From positions 1-64,000 of the forward strand of contig NZ_BDCI01000001.1 in assembly GCF_001613425.1 (NCBI RefSeq): DNA of 64,000 nucleotides. Direction: 5' to 3'. This stretch comes from Nocardia vulneris. GTDB taxonomy: Bacteria > Actinomycetota > Actinomycetes > Mycobacteriales > Mycobacteriaceae. Shown here piece after piece: positions 44,000 through 52,380 of this stretch. The translations under genes were made by a program, and so were the position numbers. The notes below the pieces were generated by a model. That model ran no database searches, was not told where the DNA came from, and saw only the letters and a list, made by a program, of their open reading frames with translations. Positions within the stretch are counted from its first letter, which is position 1, and each line of letters begins with the position of its first letter.

Positions 44000-45195
44000 C
44001 AGGTGGTCCTTTCCGCCGAGTCGGGCTGAGGCCGCCCCGCCGCGCCCGCGCGCCGCGCGTAACCCTCGATGACGACGAAGGCGACCGCGCTGAGCGCCGC
44101 GGCGGCGATCGGCAGGGCGAAGGGACTGAACAACGAGAGGGTGACGCCGCCGGCGATGCTGCCGAGGGTGACGCCCAGGTAGGTCGACGACGAGTTGAGC
44201 GCCAGCACCTGGGTCGCCGAATCGGGCGCGGAATCGAGCAGCATGGTCTGCATGGCCGGCGCGTTCCAGTAGAGCGACAGCGACCACACCAGCGTCAGCA
44301 GCACGAGCACCGGCAGCGGGATGGGGGCGAACGCGGTGAGCACGGAGAACACGACCATGGTGCCGAGGAACAATCCGAAGCCGATCCGCAGCGCGGCCGA
44401 GGGCCCCTTCTTGTCCACGTAGATGCCGCCCGCGACCGAACCGAGCAGCCCCGCGACACCGGCCACCGCGAACAGCAGACCGCGTTGGCGCAGCGACGAA
44501 TTCGAGAAGTCGGCGGCGAACGGACCGAAATAGGTGAACATCATCAGTGCGCCGCCGAGCAGGATGGTGTTGGCCAGTAGTACGGTGACCACCGGACGAC
44601 TGGACAGCGCCTGCAGATGCGTTCGCGCCGAAGCCAATTCGCCGGGCTTGTCGAGCTGCGCGCGGACCCCGAACAGCAGCGCCGTCGACAGCACGCTCAA
44701 CCCGGCGAACACGACGAAATTGCCGCGCCAGCCGAACACGCTGGCACACAACGTGCCGAAGGGCACGCCGACCGCCAGCGCGCCGACGATGCCGGTGGAC
44801 ACGATGCCGATGTAGGAGCTGCGCTTCTCCGGCGGCGCGAGCATGGGTGCGAGGGCGAACATCGCGGGCAGGCAGGCGGCGGCCGCACCCGCGGCGAGCA
44901 CCCGCAGCAGCATCAGTTGCCAGAACGAATCGACCAGGGCGGCCAGCAGATTCGCGATGACGAATACGGCCGCGGCGGCGACGAAGACGCCGAAACGGCT
45001 GCGTCGGGCCGAGGCGAACGCGATCAGCGGCGCACCGATCACCAGCACCAGCGAATAGATCGAAACGAGCTGTCCCGCCGCGGATTCCGAGATGCCGAGG
45101 TCGACGGCCAGCTCGGGTAGCACGCCGGCGATCATGTAGTCGTCGGTGTAGAAGACGAATACGGCGAAGGTGATCGCTATCAACCAGAACGGCAT
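43999..45195 (-). CDS. MFS drug-type exporter (DHA1-like)
   Basis: This 398-residue major facilitator has 12 predicted transmembrane helices. The motif-A-like FASARRSRFG loop lies after helix 2, and short charged ends flank the membrane part. It resembles chloramphenicol/arabinose-efflux-type exporters. By position inside the operon it is the likely export and self-protection pump for the cluster product. The start lies 21 bases after the dehydrogenase gene. Confidence 0.85.
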   Translation of the reverse strand: MPFWLIAITFAVFVFYTDDYMIAGVLPELAVDLGISESAAGQLVSIYSLVLVIGAPLIAFASARRSRFGVFVAAAAVFVIANLLAALVDSFWQLMLLRVLAAGAAAACLPAMFALAPMLAPPEKRSSYIGIVSTGIVGALAVGVPFGTLCASVFGWRGNFVVFAGLSVLSTALLFGVRAQLDKPGELASARTHLQALSSRPVVTVLLANTILLGGALMMFTYFGPFAADFSNSSLRQRGLLFAVAGVAGLLGSVAGGIYVDKKGPSAALRIGFGLFLGTMVVFSVLTAFAPIPLPVLVLLTLVWSLSLYWNAPAMQTMLLDSAPDSATQVLALNSSSTYLGVTLGSIAGGVTLSLFSPFALPIAAAALSAVAFVVIEGYARRAGAAGRPQPDSAERTT

Positions 45196-45216
45196 CGGGC
45201 CTCCAATGGCGGGTGG

Positions 45217-46170
45217 TCAGGGGATGAGAAAGTCCGTGGCGATCGTGTCCGGGTCCAGGCGCAGCGACCGTTCGCCCATTGTCGATCGATCGCGGGTTCC
45301 CGTGGCGAAGATCGCCGACCAGTCCCGGTGATACAGCGGATCACCGTCCCAGGGCCGCCAGGCGATATGCGGTGTGAGCGTGACGCGGCCCTGGTCGATC
45401 CACGGCCGCAACAGCTCGGTGCGCTCCTCGGATTCGACGTCGCTGGTGAGCCGTCCGGTGCCGGCCGCCAGCCAGCGCAGCAGCGCGCCTGCGTCGACGG
45501 GCGCGGAGCGGGCGGGATTGATCAGATGCCCGTCGTGGCGCAGCAGGCCGAACAGGGTGTCGCCGATGTAGTCGACCAGTTCGGGAAGTCCGGGCAGCGC
45601 AACGATCATCAGGTGCGCGAAGCGGCCCGGCAACCGGTCGAGCGGCACGGCCGCGCCGGTCTCGAGCGGATGCGCGGCACCGGATCGCGGACGGATCACC
45701 GTCACCGCGGCGCCGAGTCCGGCCAAAGTCTGCGCGACGGTGCGCCCGAATGCGCCGTATCCCACCACGAGCGCCGCGCGCCGGTGGAACGGCTTGGGCA
45801 TGTCTTCGAAAACAGTGGTGGCACAGTGCAATACCTGCTGGGTGACCACATATTCCGTCAGGGCGGGTGCATACGCTCTGGCGCTGCGCGTCACGAGGTT
45901 GTCGCGCGCGAGCGCCGGAACGTGCGGGTAGGTGGGCGCGGAGGAGACCAGGTGTACCCAGCAATCCTTTGTCGCGGCGGCGGTTTCGGCCAGCTCCGCG
46001 GCGGTGAGGTCGTGGGCCGCGAGCGCGACCATGGTGCGGGAGAGCGGAGTTCCGGGCGGCACCGCTTCGACGCGCACCTGCGCATCGCGCAGCGGGCCCG
46101 CGATCGTGGCGGGATCGGTCGACGCGCCCAGACAGTAGAGCGTCGACCGATCCACCGTGACGGGCCGCAT
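45217..46170 (-). CDS. D-2-hydroxyacid dehydrogenase-like NAD(P)-dependent reductase
   Basis: This is a 317-residue protein of the D-isomer-specific 2-hydroxyacid dehydrogenase family. It has the Rossmann motif GYGAFG and the three catalytic residues: Arg in NPARS, Glu in SDVESEE, His in TPHIAW. It should reduce a 2-keto acid, or a related imine, to the hydroxy or amino form. In context the natural substrate may be an arginine-derived 2-keto acid or cyclic imine. A longer frame to 47178 is an artefact; ATG 46170 overlaps the P450 stop. Confidence 0.82.
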   Translation of the reverse strand: MRPVTVDRSTLYCLGASTDPATIAGPLRDAQVRVEAVPPGTPLSRTMVALAAHDLTAAELAETAAATKDCWVHLVSSAPTYPHVPALARDNLVTRSARAYAPALTEYVVTQQVLHCATTVFEDMPKPFHRRAALVVGYGAFGRTVAQTLAGLGAAVTVIRPRSGAAHPLETGAAVPLDRLPGRFAHLMIVALPGLPELVDYIGDTLFGLLRHDGHLINPARSAPVDAGALLRWLAAGTGRLTSDVESEERTELLRPWIDQGRVTLTPHIAWRPWDGDPLYHRDWSAIFATGTRDRSTMGERSLRLDPDTIATDFLIP

Positions 46171-47480
46171 CAGCGTCCGGCGGTCAACGCCAGTGGAACG
46201 CGGATATGGCCGTGCAGTACCACAGAATCGCGCCATTGACGGCCCGGCAGCAGCCGGGCCTCGGGGTAGGCGGAGAGGAAGCTGCCGACCGCCACCTGTC
46301 CCTGCACCTTCGCCAAGGACGCACCGAGACAACGATGTACGCCGGTGGAGAAGCTCATGCTGGTGCGCGCCGCCACATTGGCGACGTCGAGCCGGCCCGG
46401 GTTCGGGTAGGCGCGAGTGTCGTAATTGACTGCGCCGACCCAGATCAACGCGCCGGTGCCGGGTGCGACGACCCGGTCTCCGACCTTGGTTTCGACCCGC
46501 GCGGTGCGATGCGTCAGCTGGATGGGGGAGTCGTAGCGCAACAGCTCCTCGAACCAGGGGTCGGTCAAACGGCCGTCGTCGAGCACCTCGCCGCCGAGGC
46601 CGTGTTCGAGCACGGTGACGATGGAATTGGCGATGAAGCTGACCGTGGTCTCGAACCCCGCCGCGAACACGAAACCGACGAGGGTCAACAACTCCGGGAA
46701 AGTCAGCTCGCCGGCGAGGTGCATGTGCACGCAGTCCTTGAGGAACCCGTCGCGGAGCTGGTCGGGGTCGGTGCGGCAATCGAGCACGAAGTCGGTGAAC
46801 TTGCGGGCCACCGTCATCCCGCGCCGGTAATCCGGATAGGTGATCCCGACATCGAGCAGTTTGGCCCCGTGCCCGCCCAGCGCGTCGAGCATGTCCGCGC
46901 CCAGGTCCGGGATGCCCAGGAAATCCGAGATCACCCGGATCGGGATCTTGCGGGCGAAATCCGCGACCAGGTCGATCTCTTCGCGGCCTTCGAGTTCGGC
47001 GAGCACAGCTGCGGTGTGACCGGTGATCACGTCGATGGATGCCGTCACGGCGCGATGGGTGAACATCGGGAACACCAGTTTGCGCAACCGGGTGTGCTCG
47101 GGCGGGTCCATGAAGACGAGGGCGGGAGCGTCGAGCGCGATCGGCACGGAACGCCGGGTCAGCCAGCGATAGAGCCACGCCGCGGGCGGTATCGCCACCG
47201 GCTGGTCGGCGGACCAGTCGTTGCTGCGCAGGATCTCCTCGCTCTCTTCGTATCCGGTGACCACCAGGCCCGCGGCGCTGTCGTGCACGCCGGCGTCCGC
47301 GCCGATCTCGGTGAGGATCGCCCGATACGGATCGCCCTTCTCCGGCGGGCGCAGGAAGAGCCGGCCCACGTCGTTGCCGTCACCGAGCATCGAATCGGGC
47401 AGCAACCGCAGTGGGCCGTGCAGCAGGAACCAGCGAATCGGATCAGTGACCACCGAGCTCACGGAGGACAACGTCGACAC
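46170..47480 (-). CDS. Cytochrome P450
   Basis: This is a P450 of about 436 residues with heme motif FSTGVHRCLGA (proximal C384 by this start), I-helix FAAGFETTVS and E-x-x-R in EELLRYD. DPPEHTRLRKLV and the HRCLG block are typical of soluble bacterial class I biosynthetic P450s (CYP105/107-like). The start is uncertain among GTG 47480, TTG 47471 and ATG 47504, all overlapping the end of the acyltransferase gene. It probably hydroxylates an intermediate or the final scaffold. Confidence 0.85.
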   Translation of the reverse strand: MSTLSSVSSVVTDPIRWFLLHGPLRLLPDSMLGDGNDVGRLFLRPPEKGDPYRAILTEIGADAGVHDSAAGLVVTGYEESEEILRSNDWSADQPVAIPPAAWLYRWLTRRSVPIALDAPALVFMDPPEHTRLRKLVFPMFTHRAVTASIDVITGHTAAVLAELEGREEIDLVADFARKIPIRVISDFLGIPDLGADMLDALGGHGAKLLDVGITYPDYRRGMTVARKFTDFVLDCRTDPDQLRDGFLKDCVHMHLAGELTFPELLTLVGFVFAAGFETTVSFIANSIVTVLEHGLGGEVLDDGRLTDPWFEELLRYDSPIQLTHRTARVETKVGDRVVAPGTGALIWVGAVNYDTRAYPNPGRLDVANVAARTSMSFSTGVHRCLGASLAKVQGQVAVGSFLSAYPEARLLPGRQWRDSVVLHGHIRVPLALTAGR

Positions 47481-48120
47481 CCCCTTGTCGTTGCATTGCG
47501 GCATAAAAGTTTTCGCGTTCGAAGCGGAACAGCGCGGCTTGCTTGTGCGGCAGGTCCACCTCGCCGAGTTCGTGGCCGTCCACCACGGTGCAGACGCTGC
47601 GGTCCAGTGCACGCACGAGTTGGTTGGCGGCGGACGGGTCGGAGATCACCCCGGTGCACTCCGGATAGGTGTCGAAGACACCGGCGATGAGCGCGACCCA
47701 GAACGGCAGCGCGTACCCGAAATAGTCCGGCTCGCCGATGCATCCGTGCATACCCATATCGAGGTCCGGGGTGTCGTAATAGTCGGCGACCACGTCCAGC
47801 GCCGCCCGGTAGAGCTCGACGTAGCCGCCGCGCTGTCCGTGCTGTCCGACGAGGAACGGCCGAGTCTTGTTGTCGGAGAACTGGAATTCGATCTCGGCCT
47901 GCCAGCCGTCCCGATCCCAGTCCTTGTGCATGGCGAACTGCACGTGCGGGCGGGCCATCCACTCGACCACCTGATCGATCTCCGCGGCGGTGTCCGGCGT
48001 GACCGGGGTCAGCTCCCACGGCGGCGGCAGCGTCGGTACCTTCCACTCCTGGAAGGCGAAGTCGGTCAGCGGTTTCCCGCGCCGCCGGGACCGATCTATG
48101 GGTTGTCGCCTGCTTGGCAC
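47443..48120 (-). CDS. GNAT acyltransferase of the siderophore (AlcB/IucB/MbtK) type
   Basis: This 225-residue GNAT protein matches the Acetyltransf_8 family in order: VVEWMARPHVQFAMHKDW, GGYVELYRA, then YYDTPDLDMGMHGCIGEPDYFGYALPF, and a C-terminal SAANQLVRAL followed by LPHKQAALFRFERENF. Known members transfer acyl groups to amines or hydroxylamines of lysine/ornithine-like side chains in siderophores. GTG 48120 follows GAGGGGTGA and overlaps the ATP-grasp stop region. A side-chain amine exposed by the ureohydrolase would be a logical acceptor. No siderophore NRPS is visible. Confidence 0.78.
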   Translation of the reverse strand: MPSRRQPIDRSRRRGKPLTDFAFQEWKVPTLPPPWELTPVTPDTAAEIDQVVEWMARPHVQFAMHKDWDRDGWQAEIEFQFSDNKTRPFLVGQHGQRGGYVELYRAALDVVADYYDTPDLDMGMHGCIGEPDYFGYALPFWVALIAGVFDTYPECTGVISDPSAANQLVRALDRSVCTVVDGHELGEVDLPHKQAALFRFERENFYAAMQRQGGVDVVLRELGGH

Positions 48121-48123
48121 TGC

Positions 48124-49263
48124 TCACCCCTCATTCGCGACCGCCAGCAGTTCGAGTGCGGTCAGGACGGCGTCGGTGCGGCCGCTGAGCCGGGCCCGGC
48201 CGCCGAGGCGGATGTGATCGAACATCGCGTCGACGGGCAGCTCGTCGATGCGGTCGGCGCCCTCGATCGGCCTGCCGACGCGCCACAACCAGCCGCCCGA
48301 AGCGTCGGCGTCCACCTTCGGCTCGGACCAGTCGAGCCCGGCCTGGATCCGCAGATTCAGCAGCTCGAGATCGATACCGGTGATGATCCGGGATTGGAAC
48401 GGCACCTCGCCGCCGGACGCCCGCGCGCACACCTCGCTGACCACGACATCGGCGAATTCCGTTCCGCTGGAGAGATATTCGACGTGCGCGGTGAACGTCC
48501 CGTCGAGTCCCAGCGCGGTGCAGGTGCGGATCGCGAGATCGGCGAGCCGGGCCTCGAGCTCGGGTGCGACCCGGGCCGAGCCGGAGGGCCCGCCCGTGGT
48601 CAGGTCCAGCAGCGAGCGGATGTAGAGCCCCGAGAACAGGTGCGTCACAGTGCCGTTCACCACGAGCACTTCCGAATGATATTGCGGCCCGGCGAGCAAC
48701 CGTTCGATCAGCCCGTCGCCGAGCGCGACCGGATCGACCGCGCCGAACGGCTCGATCCGGATGCCGCGCAGGTTGGCCTCCGCGGCCGGTTTGACGATGA
48801 CGAGCTCGTCGTCGCCGAACCCGGTGAATCCGGCGGTCGTCTCGACGGTGCCCGCCGCCACGATCAGTGACTCGGGCACCGGGATGGCGGCCGCTTCCAG
48901 GGCGCGTCGCATCCGCCCCTTGTGCCGGTAGTTCTCCAGCGAGCCGGGCACCGGTGTCGGCAGGCCGCGCTCGCCGCACAGCTGAGCCGCGAGGCCCAGC
49001 AGATACTCGTCGTTGGTCACGACGGCGCTCGTCCCGGCGGGAAGCAGCGACCGCCATTCGTCGATCGGGGCGATGCGCTGCTCGCCGAGGTCGTCCAGGG
49101 TCACCTCGGCATCGCGGACCAGCGGCACCTCGCCGGTTCGCAGGATTCGTAGCCGGGCGCCCGTCGCCGCTACGGCCGCTCCGAAGTCGGCGAGCCCTTC
49201 GCTGCCGAGCGACTGCTTCGCCTGCAACAGGACCACCGTCGCGCGCTCACCTGATGACAACAC
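48124..49263 (-). CDS. ATP-grasp carboxylate-amine ligase
   Basis: This is an ATP-grasp ligase of about 379 residues. It has YRHKGRMRRALEAAAIPVP at the start of the ATP-binding lobe, DDELVIVKPA with the ATP-contacting Lys, and a metal-binding C-terminal EYLSS...SEVCARASGG. It should activate a carboxylate as acyl-phosphate and join it to an amine. Because it overlaps the arginine-modifying gene by 17 bases, the modified arginine is a likely substrate; indolmycin biosynthesis uses an ATP-grasp enzyme on an arginine derivative in a similar way. GTG 49263 and GTG 49236 are both possible starts. Confidence 0.82.
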   Translation of the reverse strand: MLSSGERATVVLLQAKQSLGSEGLADFGAAVAATGARLRILRTGEVPLVRDAEVTLDDLGEQRIAPIDEWRSLLPAGTSAVVTNDEYLLGLAAQLCGERGLPTPVPGSLENYRHKGRMRRALEAAAIPVPESLIVAAGTVETTAGFTGFGDDELVIVKPAAEANLRGIRIEPFGAVDPVALGDGLIERLLAGPQYHSEVLVVNGTVTHLFSGLYIRSLLDLTTGGPSGSARVAPELEARLADLAIRTCTALGLDGTFTAHVEYLSSGTEFADVVVSEVCARASGGEVPFQSRIITGIDLELLNLRIQAGLDWSEPKVDADASGGWLWRVGRPIEGADRIDELPVDAMFDHIRLGGRARLSGRTDAVLTALELLAVANEG

Positions 49264-50365
49264 GCCTCCATGCCTCTAGGTGCTGGTCGACGCGCTGGCA
49301 GCCCGTGACGACGGCTTCCGGATCGCGTGCCAGCGATATACGGATCAGGTCGGTGCCGAGATTCGGCTGCTCCCAGTAGAACAGCTCGCCGGGCAGCACG
49401 TGTACCCCGACCTCGCCCAGGTCGGTATACAGCGCGTTGGCGGCGACGCCGGCGGGCAGCCGGAACGTGTCGACCGAGATCCGCGAATCCGGATAGGCGG
49501 GCGGCAGATTGATGTTCTCCCGGGCCAGGGCGCGGTTGCGCTGGATGCCGTCGCGCAGCTGGTCGTAGCCGCCGTGCCTGCCGTCTTCGGCGAACAGCTC
49601 GATCACCCGTAAAATGAACGGCGAGGCCGAGAGCATGTGGTCGGAGTACATCCGCGCCAGCGGCAGCGGGTTGCCCGCGTTCCAATTCAGGAATCCGGCC
49701 TTGAGTTCTTGCAGGGGCCAGAGCTTTCCGGTGTCCTCGATGATCACCCAGTCGAGCGCGAAGCGGCCGAGCACGGCGTACATGTCGTACTGCGCGCGCA
49801 GATCCTGGGCCCGGAAGCACGAATCGATGACGAGCACGGTGCCGCGCTCGGCGCACGCGGCCGCGATCTCGCGCAGCCGGTCCGCCGCGAGCACGGTGCC
49901 GGTCGGGTTGTTCGGCGAGACGATGAACAGCACCCCGCCCGGTGGCGGGATGTCGTCGAGCGGGCCACTGGCCAAAGCGTTTTCGGCCACCGAGCGGATG
50001 CGCAGGCCGTGGCCGGCCAGCAGGTCGTGCAGGTTGTCGAAGGTCGGCTCGACCATGGCCACCGGGCGACCGGCGAGGCGCACCGCCTTGCCGATCATGT
50101 CGATGGCGGTGGAGGAGGAGTAACAGCTGCGAAAGCTGATCTGCTCGTCGAGCGCGCTGTGCTGCCCGAGGGAGGACAGGAACGCGGCCCGCGCGCTCTT
50201 CTCGACCACGTCCACCGGCAGCTTGCGGGTATGCGCGAAGACCTCCGGGAACGCGGCGACGATCTCGGATTGACTGGTGGACAGCGACATTCGAGGGTGC
50301 CCGTCGGACAGGTTGACGCCGTCGACGAGCGCCCTGACCTCGAGCTCGGTGATGTTGTCAGGCAT
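49247..50365 (-). CDS. PLP- and O2-dependent L-arginine oxidase/hydroxylase (MppP/RohP/Ind4 family)
   Basis: This 372-residue fold-type I PLP enzyme closely matches my recall of MppP from enduracididine biosynthesis. Shared blocks are NLSDGHPRMSLS (His23 in the N-terminal lid), SCYSSSTAIDM, EPTFDNLHDLL, SPNNPTGTVLAADRL, VIDSCFRAQD and IIEDTGKLWPLQELKAG, where K213 should bind PLP. MppP and RohP turn L-arginine plus O2 into 4-hydroxy-2-ketoarginine and 2-ketoarginine, while Ind4 makes a dehydroarginine. Which of these occurs here cannot be read. ATG 50365 is preferred over ATG 50377. It overlaps both neighbours and sits between the ureohydrolase and the ATP-grasp ligase. Confidence 0.86.
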   Translation of the reverse strand: MPDNITELEVRALVDGVNLSDGHPRMSLSTSQSEIVAAFPEVFAHTRKLPVDVVEKSARAAFLSSLGQHSALDEQISFRSCYSSSTAIDMIGKAVRLAGRPVAMVEPTFDNLHDLLAGHGLRIRSVAENALASGPLDDIPPPGGVLFIVSPNNPTGTVLAADRLREIAAACAERGTVLVIDSCFRAQDLRAQYDMYAVLGRFALDWVIIEDTGKLWPLQELKAGFLNWNAGNPLPLARMYSDHMLSASPFILRVIELFAEDGRHGGYDQLRDGIQRNRALARENINLPPAYPDSRISVDTFRLPAGVAANALYTDLGEVGVHVLPGELFYWEQPNLGTDLIRISLARDPEAVVTGCQRVDQHLEAWRRVVIR

Positions 50366-51338
50366 GCAGACGACCATCCTGTTGTATCCGGGTCCGCCGG
50401 GCGGCCGCGGCGAGCGCCATGATCTCGAAGATCACCGCGACGCCGAGATGCGCGGTGATATCGGCGGAGTCGTAGGGCGGCGAGATCTCGACCAGCGAGA
50501 CGGTCCGGATGTTCGGCAGCTCGAGTTCGCGCAACAGTTGCAGCGCGAAGGCCGACAATGGGCCGCCCACCTCGGGGGTGCCGGTGCCGGGCGCGCACGA
50601 CGGATCGACGAAGTCGATGTCGAAGGTGAGCGCGACCGGGTTGGCGCCGACCTTGTCCCGCACGATCCGGCCGAGTTCCCGGCAGCCGAGCGCGAGCGCC
50701 TCGTCGCTGTGGATCACGGTGAACCCCATGTCATCCGGGGCCAGGTCCTCGCGGGGCACGCTGCCGCGCATGCCGATCTGCACGCTGGTCGTCGGATCGA
50801 TCAGGCCTTCGTCGACCGCCCGGCGATAGACCGTGCCGTGGAAATGCTCGACGCCGAAGTAGTTGTCCAGCACATCCCGGTGGGCATCCAGCTGGACCAG
50901 CGAGAGCGGACCGTGATGCCGTGCCGCGGTGCGGAGTTCGGCGATCGCCAGGCTGTGGTCGCCGCCCACCAGGATCGGCAGCGCGCCGATCGCGTGCACG
51001 GCGTCGACGCCGTGCTCGATCAGCTCGAGCGTCTGCAGGTGATACCCCGGGATGATGTGCACGTCGCCGCCGTCGACGACGGAGAGCAGGTCGGTGATCA
51101 CCAGATCGCGTTCCCGGCTGCCCAACCGGGCGAGCGTGCTCGCGGCGCGCACCGCCTCCGGCCCGAATCGGGCGCCGCTGCGATAGCCCGTCGCGCCGTC
51201 GATCGGCACCCCGAGGATGACGGCGTCGACACCGTCGCCGGCGGTGAGCTCGCGCACAGGCCGATAGGGGAGCCGGAAGAAGGTGCGCGGGCCCGAGCTC
51301 AACCGGGAGACGGCCTGGCTGTCGGTGTAGTCAGTCAT
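50358..51338 (-). CDS. Agmatinase/guanidinobutyrase-type ureohydrolase
   Basis: This 326-residue binuclear manganese hydrolase has all six metal ligands in agmatinase spacing: H128 (GGDHS), D151-x-H153-x-D155 (DAHRD), and D240-x-D242 (FDIDFVDP), with the family tail segment SCAPGTGTPEVGG. It should hydrolyse a guanidino group to an amine plus urea. The Arg at position 154 (DAHRD; DAHTD is usual) is a small deviation. Lying between the arginine oxidase and ketoarginine methyltransferase genes, it most likely removes the amidine from a modified arginine, or late from the finished product as in marginolactone pathways. Confidence 0.88.
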   Translation of the reverse strand: MTDYTDSQAVSRLSSGPRTFFRLPYRPVRELTAGDGVDAVILGVPIDGATGYRSGARFGPEAVRAASTLARLGSRERDLVITDLLSVVDGGDVHIIPGYHLQTLELIEHGVDAVHAIGALPILVGGDHSLAIAELRTAARHHGPLSLVQLDAHRDVLDNYFGVEHFHGTVYRRAVDEGLIDPTTSVQIGMRGSVPREDLAPDDMGFTVIHSDEALALGCRELGRIVRDKVGANPVALTFDIDFVDPSCAPGTGTPEVGGPLSAFALQLLRELELPNIRTVSLVEISPPYDSADITAHLGVAVIFEIMALAAAARRTRIQQDGRLHA

Positions 51339-52353
51339 CGTTGGATTCCTTGGACCGCAACAGGATTGCCGTCACGATCCCGGTTTCGTCGAGGCCGGGC
51401 GTGTCCACGTCCGCGGCCACCACCTCGAGCCCTTCGCTGTCGAACAGGCCGAGCCAGTACTGCTTGGTCGCCAGGCGCTGGTCGGTGAACGGGTGCAGCA
51501 GGAAATAGTGGTTGTAGTAGTTCGTGCGATGCGGGTCCTTCATCGACTCCGCGTTGTCCCAGCAGTAGTCGATGTCGATGACGAGCAGTTCCAGCCCGGG
51601 ATTGTTGTCGAAGAGGGTCCGCAGGAACTTCCGTACGCCCGCTTCGCCTTCCTGTCCGAGGATCTCGTGGATGACGAAGCTGATGATGCCGAAGTCGTAG
51701 TGCGAGTCGGTGTGCTCGAGATGGCCGATCGCGTCCGCGTTCACGATGCCGATCCGATCCGCGTGCAGCGAGCCCGCGACGAATTCCACCGCGGCCGCGG
51801 CGCCTTCGGGACTCGGCTCGATGCCGGTGAGCCGCATGTCCGGATACTTCTCGGCCAGCGTGGTCAGGAAGATCCCGCTGCCACAACCCAGATCGATGCC
51901 GCTGCGGTAGGTCTTCCCGCGCTGATCGAGCACCCGGTACATCAGCGGGATCGCGTCGTGCACGCTGATCGCGCAGCTGCCGACCCCGACCATCCGGCCG
52001 TCCCGGGGCACCGCCGCCGGATCGGTGAAGCCCTGGCCGATCTCGAGGAAGGTTCGCCCGTAGCCGCCGATCATCATCTGATACCAGCCGCGGGCCTCCC
52101 AGATCTGTACCAGCTTGTCGGTGGCGCGGTCGTTCTCGGTGTATCCCGCGGTGCGCAGGAACAGTTGCAGCGCCTCGACCCGTTCCGGTGTCGTCACGAC
52201 CGACTCCAGCGCTTTGCGGGCCGGGACGCCGTTCACGACGATCTGTTCGAGAATGCCGTGCTCGATCAGGTTGTACAGCACAGCCGACTGCACGAATCCG
52301 CTGAACGGTTCCAGCGCTTCGATCAGGCGATTCCGGGTGAGCATGTGGTTCAT
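51331..52353 (-). CDS. SAM methyltransferase of the 2-ketoarginine methyltransferase (MrsA-like) family
   Basis: This 340-residue class I methyltransferase has SAM motif I at residues 154-160 (DLGCGSG). The most telling blocks are MMIGGYGRTFLEIG, RDGRMVGVGSCAISVHDAIPL, HEILGQEGEAGV and YYNHYFLLHPFTDQRL, which match the 2-ketoarginine methyltransferase family as I recall it (MrsA, which C-methylates 5-guanidino-2-oxopentanoate at C3). With the arginine oxidase next door it should make a beta-methylated arginine keto acid. It overlaps the ureohydrolase start by 8 bases. It is not of the FkbG O-methyltransferase type. Confidence 0.82.
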   Translation of the reverse strand: MNHMLTRNRLIEALEPFSGFVQSAVLYNLIEHGILEQIVVNGVPARKALESVVTTPERVEALQLFLRTAGYTENDRATDKLVQIWEARGWYQMMIGGYGRTFLEIGQGFTDPAAVPRDGRMVGVGSCAISVHDAIPLMYRVLDQRGKTYRSGIDLGCGSGIFLTTLAEKYPDMRLTGIEPSPEGAAAAVEFVAGSLHADRIGIVNADAIGHLEHTDSHYDFGIISFVIHEILGQEGEAGVRKFLRTLFDNNPGLELLVIDIDYCWDNAESMKDPHRTNYYNHYFLLHPFTDQRLATKQYWLGLFDSEGLEVVAADVDTPGLDETGIVTAILLRSKESNDD

Positions 52354-52380
52354 ACCTCTCTTGCGGTAGTACTGCGCGGG

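Noticed and set aside
42683..44749. A 688-residue reading of the P450
   Set aside because: The additional N-terminal part overlaps the MFS gene in another frame; P450 homology begins at the ATG at 43999.
45217..47178. A 653-residue reading of the dehydrogenase gene with a long N-terminal extension
   Set aside because: The extra 336 residues are out of frame with, and antisense-free overlap of, the P450 at 46170-47480. The dehydrogenase homology begins at the ATG at 46170.
51331..52353. The methyltransferase as FkbG (O-methylation of hydroxymalonyl-ACP)
   Set aside because: Its sequence blocks match the ketoarginine C-methyltransferase family and it is operonic with arginine enzymes, not with the hydroxymalonyl set.
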